The notes beneath the pieces are model-generated. The model searched no databases and had not been told where the DNA came from. It saw only the letters and a program-made list of their open reading frames with translations. A program made the position numbers and the translations under genes. Shown here piece after piece: positions 46,825-57,933 of a stretch of DNA of 64,000 bases (position 1 is its first letter; each line of letters begins with the position of its first letter). This stretch comes from Phlebotomus papatasi (taxonomy: Eukaryota; Arthropoda; Insecta; Diptera; Psychodidae): positions 38,812,001 to 38,876,000 of the forward strand of contig NC_077222.1 in assembly GCF_024763615.1 (NCBI RefSeq), written 5' to 3'.

Positions 46825-47412
46825 CGAGTTTATCTTAATCTTATGATTCGTGTTAAATCCTTATTTTTCCTTTAGTTTTAATTTAATTTAATTCAAAATT
46901 TATCTGAGCTTGGCTTTATTTAATTTTATTTTATTTAACTCTGTAACGCCCGACTTTTAAATGTACAAAAAGAAGTTTAGTGAGATAACTGTTTCTAGAC
47001 TCATTATATAGTCCAATAAAGTCAAAAATATCATCCGATCTTTATTATTCTTTTTAGTTTAGACGCAAAATGAGAAAATATAAAGATTTTGAAACTCTTT
47101 TCGCTCCTAAAATTCACACTTTTATTTTTTTAGGAGTGATTCCTTCTAACACCTATTTTTTCAATTTTCTAAACTAAAATTTACAAAGTATAACAAGATA
47201 TCTCTCAGCAAAAAATAAATGTATTTTAGTCATATTACTTTAAATCAGTATTTTTCTTGAATTAGTAAATGAGATTTTCTGCACAAATATTTTCCTACTT
47301 TTCTCTGACCTGTCGCACAAAACTACAACGACATGAAGAGTCACAATTTTTGTGATGCTACCCTGCCGTGACTCTTAAACGTTAGACGGTGAAATTAGGA
47401 TTAGCATAATTA
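46825..47412. other. Unassigned AT-rich DNA
   Basis: No feature recognised. Confidence 0.4.
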
Positions 47413-47631
47413 TAGGGGGAAGTGGGGCACCTTTGAATTGGGGCAGCTTTGAAATTGGGTTTTTTTCTCCTATTTTCAAATGGAATTGATGCTTATCATG
47501 ATCTAATTTAGCTTCGCAATTGGTTTGTTCAGCTAAATTATATCATAATAAGGTCCAGTTTCATTTAAAAATTGGAGGAAAAAGTTCAATTTCAGATCTG
47601 CCCCAATTCAAAGGTGCCCCACTTCCCTCTA
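47413..47631. mobile_element. MITE family H, copy 2
   Basis: Starts TAGGGGGAAGTGGGGCACCT and ends with the inverse (AGGTGCCCCACTTCCCTCTA). Confidence 0.9.
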
Positions 47632-48310
47632 TGTCGAATATGCAGAGTTAACATTAACATAGCACCTTATGCTTATGCCTTATGGCCTGCGAACTAGGTC
47701 AAGGGGAAGATAACTGTCCACTCACACTTCACTCGAGTACCGATCTGTTGATTCTTCCAAAAAATAGTGCCGATCTGCTGAATTGCCGATTTCTGGCCAA
47801 CTTGTCCCGATCTGTCTCTCTTTCAGCAAAATAACGCCGAATGCTCATTTTTAATTCCAGATCGGCTCTTTTTGCCGTTCCCCGCTTACGGTTCTCTCTG
47901 AGAGGCATTTATCCATCCCTTGATCTAGGTTTTCTGCCGTTTACTGTTGGAGCCGGTTTTGGTAAGTCGACGGCAGACGTAATTACAAAACTTGCTTTTT
48001 ACTTTTTAGGATAAATAAAAATCTTATTCTCTGATGGATTTTGACCATTCCAATCTTTTATAAAAACAACGAAATCGAATGCGTGCCTTCGGTGTAATTT
48101 ATGTTCTAGAATTTTTCGTAATTTTATCAACGTTTCTATCCAGAATGGAATCATCTTCAAAAGTAATTGTCACTTCATATTGGATTTTGAATTTTAAAAC
48201 TATATCATTCATAACAAGGCCAACTTGCCAGGAGGTTGTTCATAACCAATTAAAAACTTGAACTGTAATCTCGCCTTTGATTTTATTGATAAAAATCTCA
48301 ATGACTTCTT
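47632..48310. other. Unassigned DNA with clustered CGATCTG motifs
   Basis: CCGATCTG or its inverse occurs at about 47739 (ACGATCTG-like), 47770, 47817 and 47868. No gene recognised. Confidence 0.35.
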
Positions 48311-48457
48311 TTAACCCTCATAAGACGAGTGGGGCACCGATGTTCTAAATACGAAAACAATTTTTTGACTAAAGAAGGTTATTTTGACTTCTTAATAGTC
48401 AGAAAAAATGATTTTTGTGTTTGGCACACCGGTGTCCACTAGTTCTAAAAGGGTTAA
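48311..48457. mobile_element. MITE family B, copy 3
   Basis: Ends TTAACCCTCATAAGACGAGT and AGTTCTAAAAGGGTTAA; ACACCGGTGTCC near the right end. The most diverged copy. Confidence 0.8.
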
Positions 48458-48890
48458 ACACTTTAAGTTATTTGATATACTGCTCAAAATTTAGTCTTCG
48501 GCCTAATGCATGAAACGCAAAGAAGATAATTCCCATTCAATCCCACCGCAGTAACACAAGAAAAACATCGGATTGCGCATAAATATGAGGGGGTTGTGTC
48601 CATTATTCAGTTCTTCGATGTTAGTCATAGGATGTTTTCTTCCCAAATCAAAGGACTTCAATTTTTATATCGAAAGATTTCAACCCTTCTCGGTATGGAC
48701 CTTACTCAGTGACTTAATTAAAAGGTTTTATATTTTTATAGACTTCTCTTGTGCCTTTAGTGGTTAAATCATGATTTTTTTTTGAAATTTGTTTCCTAAT
48801 AAGGTTTCACAGGGAAACTTTGGCTTTTGTCATAGGAACTTTTTTCTGGTTATCGATTAAAGGTGAATTCTCCACATTCAACTGTTTCAT
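48458..48890. other. Unassigned DNA
   Basis: No feature recognised. Confidence 0.4.
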
Positions 48891-49097
48891 ACAGTAGACT
48901 CTCTCTCAATTGGGCATTTGGGGCAAAATATCATCCGAATTATCGAGTGATTTGGACGTCAAAGACATTGTAAATTCCACAAAAAGTGCTCAATTATAAA
49001 GAATCACTCAGAATTTGCTTCAAAATCGAACATGAAAATTACCGACAAAATTATTCGCCCTATTGAAAAAGAGCCGATTGAGCGAGAATCTACTGTA
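48891..49097. mobile_element. MITE family M
   Basis: Ends TACAGTAGACTCTCTCTCAA and inverse (TTGAGCGAGAATCTACTGTA). A similar CAGTAGTCTCTCAAATCTGA start at 56647 may be a diverged relative. Confidence 0.75.
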
Positions 49098-49554
49098 CAT
49101 GTGCACGGTGTGAACCAAATGCCGCCAAGGAATAAACAATTGCAAGGAGTTAACAATAATTGCAACTTCGTTTTGCTAGCCCTACAATGTTGTAAACTCC
49201 CTGTATAGCGAAAGTACAGGAAATCATTAAAAATCCACATAATTATAGTTCTAGAAAAAGAATTTCGCAAATGATTGGGACAATACTGGAGTTATTCTGA
49301 ATTGTTATTATTTATTTTCAAATTGTTACAAACCGGTAAATACCTGTAAGTAAATCCAATAGGGAATATGGATAGGGAATGGCTGTAGTTGGTCCTAGAA
49401 CTGGCTATATTTTGTTTGGAAATAGCTAAAGGCACGTATAGGATTTTTTGTCTGAGAAGTCTTTTTTGAGAAGTCTTTAGTGAATACTAAACCGCGAACC
49501 ATCCCAAAACCCGTGTCTCCTGGGTAAGGAGGTCTGTAACTTCAGGCTTGCATC
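49098..49554. other. Unassigned DNA
   Basis: No feature recognised. Confidence 0.4.
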
Positions 49555-49710
49555 CTGTTTCGCAGTATTCTGTCGTCCACCTCGGGGGAGACCTAGGGCA
49601 AGGTGGCTGAATCAAATTCAGGATCGCCTTGAAATTAACCATGAACACCTTTCTGAAGTGGTGGAGGATCGGCAGGCGTAGACTGCTAACCTAGATATCT
49701 TAAGACCGAG
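49555..49710 (+). pseudogene. LINE ORF2 tail fragment
   Basis: Plus-strand reading RPPRGRPRARWLNQIQDRLE, then EVVEDRQA and a stop. GRPRxRW followed by a charged helix and EDR is the usual last segment of RTE-like LINE proteins (compare RWKDVVAD at about 39170). Only about 45 codons remain. Confidence 0.6.
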
Positions 49711-50861
49711 ACCCCAATAAAGACAAGCGGTTAAAAATTATGATGATTTTTAAAGCTCTTAAAATTCATTACAAACAATGTGTAGTGAAAATAAAAACAA
49801 TTTGAAAAAATTCCGAAACTCTAAAATCGACAGAGAAAGAACTTCATCAATTTATAAGTCAAATATTACTTACCAGTTTTAGGACAAAGTATCGAGCGTT
49901 TCAAGAAGCCTTTTAATTTTCATCACTGTGGTATCTCTTTAAAGCTCGTTCTCCGATCATTGTTATGATCTCTAATGACATCCACTTTGTGTTCGTGTTC
50001 ATCTTTTTAGCCATGAGACTTTTTATGCTGTCCTTTTTTCAACCTTCTTCAAACGGAAGGTGCCTCAAAACTCCTATCAATTCTCACGTTAGACAATTTA
50101 AAAATAAATAGAAGAAAACAACTCTTCAAACCAAAAGAAGTGAAGAAGATTCTGTGGAGTGAAACCGGCAATTATCCCAAAACATCTCTTGAGAATTGAT
50201 TTCGAGGGAACAAAATTAATTATCTCCCCATTTGACTGTTTTTTTGCGGATTTTTTCGGAATCTTTGGGTTTTTTTTAGGGGCTTGTTTCTTGAGAACAC
50301 TGCATCTGGTTTTATAATTTATTTTTCATATTTCTCATCTCTTTAGTGTACAATAAATAATTGTAATAAGCAAATTACAGATTATAACTGTTCCATATAA
50401 AGCATTTCTCTCTTTTTTTTCTCATTCTTGCAGTTTATAATTCATTTTTATCCTTCGTTATTTTCATTGTAATTAACCTTTTGCATCAAACTCCATCTCG
50501 CCTTCGTGAATCTCAATTTGTTATCGTCAATTAGGAAAATCATGAATCAACTAATACAGTAACAACATTTAGTACTTTTTTTTTTAATATTTCTTAATGA
50601 TATTTTTTTCCATACCCTATATAGATATCTCTAGATTTCTTTCGGCGCAGCATCAAAATTGAATTTGGAAAAATTTATACATCACTATGATAGTTTTTTT
50701 TTAAAGAAAAATAAACCGAGATAATTTCAGATAATTTGGAAACTTTTCAATTCGGAAATAGATAAAGTTCTAGGTTTATTACCAGAAGTAACCCTGTATA
50801 CTAGAACTTGGGTGTTGATCTTGACATACTAACAGAAAGTTCAACTCAGTAAGCACCATTT
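49711..50861. other. Unassigned AT-rich DNA
   Basis: No gene or repeat recognised. Confidence 0.4.
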
Positions 50862-51009
50862 TTAACCCTTTAAGGACGATTGGGTCACCGGTGACCCAAA
50901 AATTAAATTTTTGCTACGGTCATCTAAAGTTGTGTTTTGCTCTAAAAAGTCAGAAAAAGTGATATTTTCTGACCCCCGATTTTTGACCCTCTTGTCCTTA
51001 AAGGGTTAA
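50862..51009. mobile_element. MITE family B, copy 4
   Basis: Ends TTAACCCTTTAAGGACGATT and inverse. GGGTCACCGGTGACCC is a perfect 16-base palindrome near the left end. Confidence 0.9.
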
Positions 51010-51531
51010 TCGGGCAATCGGATGGGAAACAGACGAAAACCACCGATTGACAATAGCTCGACGCATCATCTGTAAATGTTACACTGATCTTAATTTTTAG
51101 TTCGAAAATCCCAAATTCGAATCTAATCTTGAAAAACCAAATTCGGAATTAAAAACACTTTAAATAATTTTATTTTTCCAATTCAAAAAAATACTATATA
51201 TAAAATTTTATTTAATGCTACTCTTTTTGTAGTCGTAAAGCAAGTATATTAATGGTTGTCATGACGTTGACACTTCGACCCTAAACCTGCTTCATTTTCA
51301 TGTAGCATTAAAGGCATTGAATTAGCCACAATTTTAACGAATCAAATTATTACCAATCGAAATGTTTTGTTTAGAGCATAAGGATTTAATTTAGAATAGA
51401 AAAAATTCGAAATTAGTTTTATTAAAGCTTTTCTATAAACTAAATCAAAATGTCATAGAAATACGCGAAAATTTTATATGACCGTAGAAAACATTTCCAT
51501 GAGAACAAATATTTTTAGTTGTTTTTTTTTG
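51010..51531. other. Unassigned DNA
   Basis: No feature recognised. Confidence 0.4.
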
Positions 51532-51735
51532 TAGGGGGAGGTTAGGCTACATTGATATACGATTTTTCGCATATTTCTAAAGGAAACTGGTCCTTGTCAT
51601 AATTTAATTTAGATCAACAATTGTTGTTTTGTCTATCTCAATTACATTACGTTAAAGTCCAATTCCCTTTAGAGATATTAGAAAAGATCGTATATCAATG
51701 TGGCCCCACAACTCAAAATAGCTCCACCAATCCCT
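51532..51735. mobile_element. MITE family G, copy 2
   Basis: Starts TAGGGGGAGGTTAGGCTACA; the inverted right end is diverged (CTCCACCAATCCCTA). Shares CATATTTCTAAAGGAAACTG-type interior with 40681-40910. Confidence 0.85.
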
Positions 51736-52065
51736 AACCTTTCCAGTCGAACTTTCTATAAGTTTGTCAAGGGAATCATTTGTCCTTTCAGTACTTTGTC
51801 ACTAGTTAAAAATATTAAACTTCAGTCACTACTTAAAGTCACGTCAGATTGATAGATCCGCGATAAAACTTTAAATAAATTTTAAAATGGCTTTTTAATT
51901 TTACCTTTCGATAGGTTTGTTTTTCAGTAGAACGAGCAAAGTCTTTTGCAATGGATTTGTGATGCGGTTCAATTATTAATAAACCCCGTTATCTTTAAAA
52001 ATGTTTTTTATCAAAATTACACTGCCAGTGGCAGTTGTAATTAAAACTTACAAGCAAAAATAATT
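51736..52065. other. Unassigned DNA
   Basis: No feature recognised. Confidence 0.4.
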
Positions 52066-52210
52066 TAGGGGAAAGTATTCTCCCTTCGAACGTTCATGCC
52101 TTCGAATAATGTGAATTTTCTTTCATTTTTCCTAAGGGATTTACACATTCCTATTAAATATTAGTTAGCTTATCACGTATAAACGTTCGAAGGGAGAGGA
52201 CTTTCCCCTA
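52066..52210. mobile_element. MITE family A, copy 4 (internally deleted)
   Basis: Left arm complete (TAGGGGAAAGTATTCTCC...). The right arm keeps only CGTTCGAAGGGAGAGGAC and the end, so it is about 70 bases shorter than the other copies. Confidence 0.9.
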
Positions 52211-52703
52211 ATGGTGTCTACACACTAAAAGTAATTTTCGTCAAAAATTGCCTTTTTAAAAAAAAATCTGACGTTTCTGCCTATCTCTAAGGCTATAAAA
52301 TCTTGCGTGTAATAAGAGGAAAATTAATATGGAAAATTCTCCAATGTGAGATAAATAAAATAATAAAAAAAATTATTAGTACTTCCTTTCAGTGAGCTTA
52401 ATTTATTTCCACAAAATCTTCTCGCCTGAAGTAAATTATAAGGTTGAAAAAATCAATTTTCCATTTTACAATTAACGATTAACCATTTTACAATGTCATT
52501 CACCATCCATTAATAAAAAAATGTAATTTTTTTATTCATAATTTTAAAGGCAAATAAAATAAATGTGCAGTAGAAAGTTAAATTGGGTCAGTAAAACCAC
52601 TTATACTGCTCATTTATATTTTGCCTTTAGAAGTATGAGTGAAAAGTTATTTTTTTACTGATTAATGATGCATTCAACCTGAAAGTGTTACTCCAATTGG
52701 CAC
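52211..52703. other. Unassigned DNA; possible solo end of a family J relative
   Basis: TGGTGTCTACACACTAAAAG at 52212 resembles the family J and O ends but I found no partner. Confidence 0.35.
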
Positions 52704-52940
52704 TACTCTGAAAAGTTTTGTTAAGCGATCAAATGGATTTTCTAAAAATTTTGTCAAAAGAATGTTGTTTACCAATTTGACAAAACTTTTACTCACAATT
52801 GATATGGAAAAATATCCCTTTTACAAACTTGTAACAAGATCTAGCTGTCCCGAGATTTGACAAAACCTTTTGATATCTGCATGCAAGAACATCCTGTTAA
52901 AACACTATTTTTGTTAATTTGACAAAACTTTTTTTAGAGT
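52704..52940. mobile_element. MITE family Q, copy 2
   Basis: Starts ACTCTGAAAAGTTTTGTTAA and ends TTTGACAAAACTTTTTTTAG-AGT. Has internal TTTTGTCAAA/TTTGACAAAA arms. Related to 39630-39850. Confidence 0.6.
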
Positions 52941-53023
52941 AAACAAAGTTGGTTTATCAATTGAACGAATCATCTTAACTCAACGAAACTCTAATGGAAG
53001 AAATTGCCGTTTTAGCTTCAATA

Positions 53024-53783
53024 GAACTTTTGGAGGAAAACTTCGTCCGGTTGTGCCAACACAATCTCTGCAGTTTTCCACCCAAGAAGATTAAAAAAAC
53101 TCACTTTTCTTTCGAGCTTTCGACACACTTCGTAACTCCCTCAGTGTTCGAGTGATGTCAAAGATCACTGGGTTTCGTTAAATGGAGAATCTTACAGGGA
53201 ATTCCGCTTTGAGAGAATTTTTCGGGACCAAAAAAAAGGTCGCGAATTAACTCCAGTGACACAGTAAAATTGCATATGCAGGAGATATCTTTGGAATAAG
53301 TTACGGAAACGCCGTGATGTATGCAAGACTTTTCTGGCGCCAATTTAAAGTGCATTTAAAATTTTCCGCGTGAAAAACTATTGCATACATTTAGGAGCAC
53401 TACGTAAATGATTTTATAAATTAGTTCCCAACAGTAGGCATTTCATATCAAATTCTTTCAGTCCGTTTTCACTCAAGCCGGAACTCCCTGAATAAACTTG
53501 GCGGGAGGGGTCACTGAGGTTGTCTCCTGATGGCTGAAGAGTGTTTGGTGCTATGTCTTCGAAATTTTAGTGTGAGCACCATGGAACCCTTCCACCAAGT
53601 TTATAAGATTCGAAAACTCAAGTGAAATCACGAAACTCAGTGATATTTGATATCACTCGACCATTGAGGAAGACACGAAGCGTATTGAAAGCTCTGGAGA
53701 AGAGTGAGCTTTTTAATCTTATTGGCTTGAAATCTCCACAGATTGTAATGCCGTGATTGGACGGATCTTCCTTCCGAAAATTT
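53024..53783. repeat. 760-bp fold-back element with degenerate hammerhead-like cores
   Basis: The two halves are inverted copies. AGAAGATTAAAAAAACTCAC, CGAGCTTTCGACACACTTCG and CGAGTGATGTCAAAGATCAC on the left pair with their diverged inverses on the right (53632-53783). Each half reads, on opposite strands, (C/T)TGAGG(A/G), a spacer, then CGAAAGCTC. A frame at 53158-53355 is a by-product. Layout and motif recall inverted Penelope-type repeats; that link is inference. Confidence 0.7.
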
Positions 53784-53925
53784 TACTGAACTGAACGAAA
53801 CTTGGTAAAAAGAGCATAAAAGTAGCCCCTATTATTATAAACAGGTAGCGCTTTTAGGTAATCCACAATGAACTGCCTCATTCTTCGAATACAAAAATAA
53901 TTTGAATTAATGTTTGGGGAACGGT

Positions 53926-54073
53926 TTAACCCTTTAAGGACGTTTGGGTCACCGGTGACCCAAAAATGAAATTTCTCCTACGGCCATACAAAGTTATGTT
54001 TTGCTCTGAAAAGTCAGAAAAAACGATTTTTTCTGACCCTCAATTTTTGCCCTTCTCGTCCTTAAAAGGTTAA
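53926..54073. mobile_element. MITE family B, copy 5
   Basis: Closest to copy 4. Ends TTAACCCTTTAAGGACGTTT and inverse, with GGGTCACCGGTGACCC. Confidence 0.9.
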
Positions 54074-54087
54074 CACGATCAATAAAA

Positions 54088-54219
54088 ACTGAACCTTATG
54101 ATCTTTACACACTAGAGAAATTTATGTCCATATTGAAAAGTTTTTCCCGCACAAGCCGTACGTAATTTGTTTCAATATGGACGTAATTGTGTCTAGTGTG
54201 TAGAGGCCATTATGACTTC
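54088..54219. mobile_element. MITE family O, copy 1
   Basis: Inverted ends around CTTTACACACTAGA / TCTAGTGTGTAGAGGCC, inner arms TATGTCCATATTGAAA and inverse. Confidence 0.75.
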
Positions 54220-56645
54220 TGCACATCTTTTAGATGAGCAACATTTCATAAAATCAAAATGCACATCCCTTTCTTTCTTAAAATCTTTGCATATGTCCAT
54301 CCTACTCTTTTGCACTCTTCTTCTTCTTCTTTTGAACATCACACCAAATTAAATTTAGTTCAGTCCAATTTTGGGTCTGAAAGAATGGGGTAAACATATG
54401 GAAATCTTTTGAGAAAGAGACGTGAATTTTATTTCATGAAATTTTACTGATCTAAAAGGTGTGCCGGAGACATTAGCACCTGAATCACAAATCCATTTCA
54501 CGGCTAATCTGCCAAAAGCCGTCAGACCTTTAAGTTTTTTTCTTCAGTAAAACTTTATCGATACGTAATTAAATATTTAATCCCATGAAATATTTTATTC
54601 ACATCTTGCTCTCTGATTGGCTAAAGCATTAAAAGCTTTGAGTGCTTTCAAACTCTACCCAATCAGAGAACAGCATCAGACTCAAATATTTTATAGGATA
54701 CAAAATTTAATTCCATATGAATGATGTTTAAATAGCATTTTAATTTCTTTCTTTCTTGTGAAAATACCGAAAAAATTTGATGCTGCGTTCCAACTTGAGG
54801 GCTTTTCCTGGATTTTCTTTTCACTCCTACAATTATTTTGATGAATATTTTTTCATATTTAAATTTACGTTAATATTGGTTGTCTAATATTTTCATCAAT
54901 ATTTTCTTTTCGCCATTATGCTCTTTTTTCTTAGGAGGATTTTTTTTCACAATTCTATATTCTTCTGCATTACTTAAAATTCTTAAATTTCCCAAAGTAA
55001 GATTCAGCCAGACTTTGTACTTGACTTTTTTTGTCTATATCATTCAAAAATTTTCACACTGATTTTTTTCTTTTGCAATTTTTCGAATATGTAATTTCTT
55101 TCGTCGTTAAATAATTTCATTCATATAGATATTTTTTTTTTTGAAAAGCTTCACTTCAAATATTTACCTGGATTTATTATTTATTTACTTTTCAATGTTG
55201 CTCTTTTATCGCGTATATATTTGCTTATTGGAAAAAAAGAAAAGAAATAGAAGAAAATAGTTTTGGTTTTATGTTTTGAAAGTAAATAAAATTATAGTAA
55301 ATGCAAGATATTTCTTTCCCTTTTTGTCCGTAGAATTTTCGAAATTGCTTCAGTTTGTTTTTTTGTGTTTTTTTAATATACAATTTAGCTTTTAGTAAAT
55401 TTTATCGTTGACTATTTTTATGGGTTTCGCAAGAAGATTTAATGCGCAAAAAAATATTTCCCTGTTTACTTTTTGTGGAGAAGTGGGAGATGCAATAACC
55501 AAAAATTAACGAAATTTTTTTGACAAATGCTTGCTATCTCTTTCACTCCAAAGTTATTAGTATTGGAGTGAATGAAACAGAAAATTTCTACACAATAAAG
55601 CTCCATGCGAAGCCCATCAGATCCGTATTTCTGCAACACGTTTTAATATTTTTTTAATTATTTTATTTTACCTATTGTGATTTGTCCTTTCACTGTGATT
55701 CAATTTTCATACTCATTTATTTTCAAATTCCAAAAATTTCTAAAGTCAACTCTTCCATTTATTAATTTCTAACCTTACTTCACCAAATCTCTTTTTCTCT
55801 TCATTCTCTCTTCACTTTTGTTTTTTTTTTTTTAATAATATTAAGAATTGTAAATTTGTTAAATACTACCTACTTACATTTCTCTCTTCATTTGTAATAT
55901 CAATAAATGATTTTAGTTTTCAAAAAGGTAATATATTCTTTTTTCAATATTTATGTATTTCACTTTTTTTTGTTGCATGGAAAGTCATGAGTTATTATGA
56001 AATAGAAAAATTGTAAAATGTAGAATAACAAATAAAAAAACGAAGATTTATTTTATATTTTTAAAATTATACATATAATATTATCAATGATATTTCAGTA
56101 ATATTGCATATTTATTTAAGTTTCCTTCGAGACTATAAATGAAATAGTGCGAAAATAATAGGATATTTGATGGATTTTTTTCACATTCCTAAATGGAATT
56201 GTGATATTTTTTTTTTAATTTTTTTTCTAGTAAAATCAAATTGAAGAATTCTATTCTTTTCAAAATGGACCTAAATAAAAACAATTTGAAAATAAAAAGA
56301 ACTACATCACTGGTGGGACTTAAAATAAAAAAAAAGTAATCAAAGAATAAAACAGAAGGCCTTATTTTATCATTTTGCTAATAGGTTAGTTCGTGTAATT
56401 CTAGGTTATGTTCACTCTAACCTTAAAAATTCAAGAAATACTTTGTATTGAAGAATTTTTAAATCTGCAGCATAGGGGATTTTTTTTAATGTATGTATAG
56501 TCGTGGCAACGAAGCCTAATGCAAGTTCTATGTGTTGAAAATATATTAAATTCTAACCTCAAAAATATGGCAGATTCTAGCGATTCTTTTATTTTACCAA
56601 AGGACTATTTTGAATAATTTTACCTTGGAAACTTATTAAAAATTA
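54220..56645. other. Unassigned, very AT-rich DNA
   Basis: Long T and A runs and no defensible gene. The frame at 54880-55062 is low-complexity. Nothing recognised as a repeat family from this window. Confidence 0.4.
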
Positions 56646-56779
56646 CAGTAGTCTCTCAAATCTGAATATCTCAAATTCGCACGTCGCGAAAGTTGAATTC
56701 AAAACGTCAACGTATGTTACAAAATTTGTGTCGTGGAGGATTGAGAATGACATTTTTCTCTGCTGTTTCCTGACTTATG

Positions 56780-56880
56780 GTCTCTACACACTGTTTTGAA
56801 GAGTTTTTCCTACACAAGCGTAGGGAATTTGCTTCAATATGGACATAAATTTGATGAAAATGTAGTTTGGCCATTACTTC
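56780..56880. mobile_element. MITE family O, copy 2 (partial)
   Basis: GGTCTCTACACACTGTTTTG on the left and CAATATGGACATAAATTTGA on the right match copy 1. The right terminus is degraded. Confidence 0.55.
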
Positions 56881-56999
56881 TAATATAATTACGCTACGCC
56901 GTCTCTAGGCTAATCCTCAGGTATGTCAAGGCCCTAAGGGAAAAGTTGGAGACTCTTCCCCTTTTTCCTCATTCAGAGACACGTGTTGTTGGGTTTGTT

Positions 57000-57578
57000 T
57001 CCCGATTATTGTTTACTGGGGAGGGGGGCATGGTATCTTGTGGTAATTGGATCATCCATTAGGGCTTCGTGTCTCAGTTTGCCGAGTTCGGAGTATCACA
57101 TTCTTCGCAATTCCCTTTCACTGCTCAAACTTAACAGAGAGAAATGTCCACCTTCCACTCCTCAGAGACCACTTTTGTCAACAAATCTTCGCTATCTTCA
57201 CGATTTTTGATAAATGTCACGCTGTTTGTCCGTCTGTCCGTCCGGTCATCGCCAGCTCTAGAGGCCAAACGGTTAGAGATAGCGACTTGGGACTTAAGGG
57301 GAACCCCCCATACGTCGACCCAAGCATCGTTAACATATCCCTCATTTCCCCCCACCCTTCCTCTTCCCCGTCCAAAACCATGTTTTTTGGGATTGCTCAA
57401 AAACACGTCGTTCCATTTTTTTTTTTTTTGGATATGTTAAGTTAAAGAGATTACCCAGGCGGGCATATCGTCCTTAGACGAAAATACCATTGAATCATTC
57501 CTAATAACGGGTTTTCAAGGTCAAAGGTAAAAAAATGCTCTAGAAAAACGCATTTATCAGGTGAATGAGGTTCTGTTT
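57000..57578. repeat. Probable interspersed repeat with TGTCCGTC run
   Basis: TGTCCGTCTGTCCGTCCGG (about 57227) followed by GGCCAAACGGTTAGAGATAG. This wording recurs in arthropod interspersed repeats from memory, and it adjoins family L. Overlapping frames on both strands (up to 132 residues) have no domain. Confidence 0.4.
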
Positions 57579-57933
57579 CGGCTCGTTGGAAAGGTCTTGG
57601 AATTTCCGATAAAACTAAACCGGTTCCATTCGGTTCTGAACCTGTAATGAATCGATTCATAACCTACAACGAATTTTTTACAAAAAATTCAATTAAATTA
57701 CTCCTGAGCTGTATTTTGGGAAATATTTTGAGTGATTTATAAATCAGTTCAAATTAGTTGGGAACTGGTAATGAACCGGTTATGAACCTATTAGTAATTT
57801 TTGTCCTAAAATTAATTTTATTACCCTTTAAACTGCTTTGTCGAATCTCTTCAGTGATTTATCAATCGGTTTAAATCCGTTGAGAACCGGTAAACGGTAA
57901 ATGATGCGAAAGCCTGGAACGCTTTGCCACCCC
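57579..57933 (+). repeat. Repeat family L, copy 2
   Basis: Collinear with 20851-21215: GCTCGTTGGAAAGGTCTTGG, repeated GAACCGGTTATGAACC and GATTTATAAATCAGTTC blocks, and GAACGCTTTGCCAC at the end. Confidence 0.8.

Noticed and set aside
57047..57445. 132-residue plus-strand frame with overlapping frames on both strands
   Set aside because: No domain, overlaps a probable interspersed repeat, and ends in homopolymer T.
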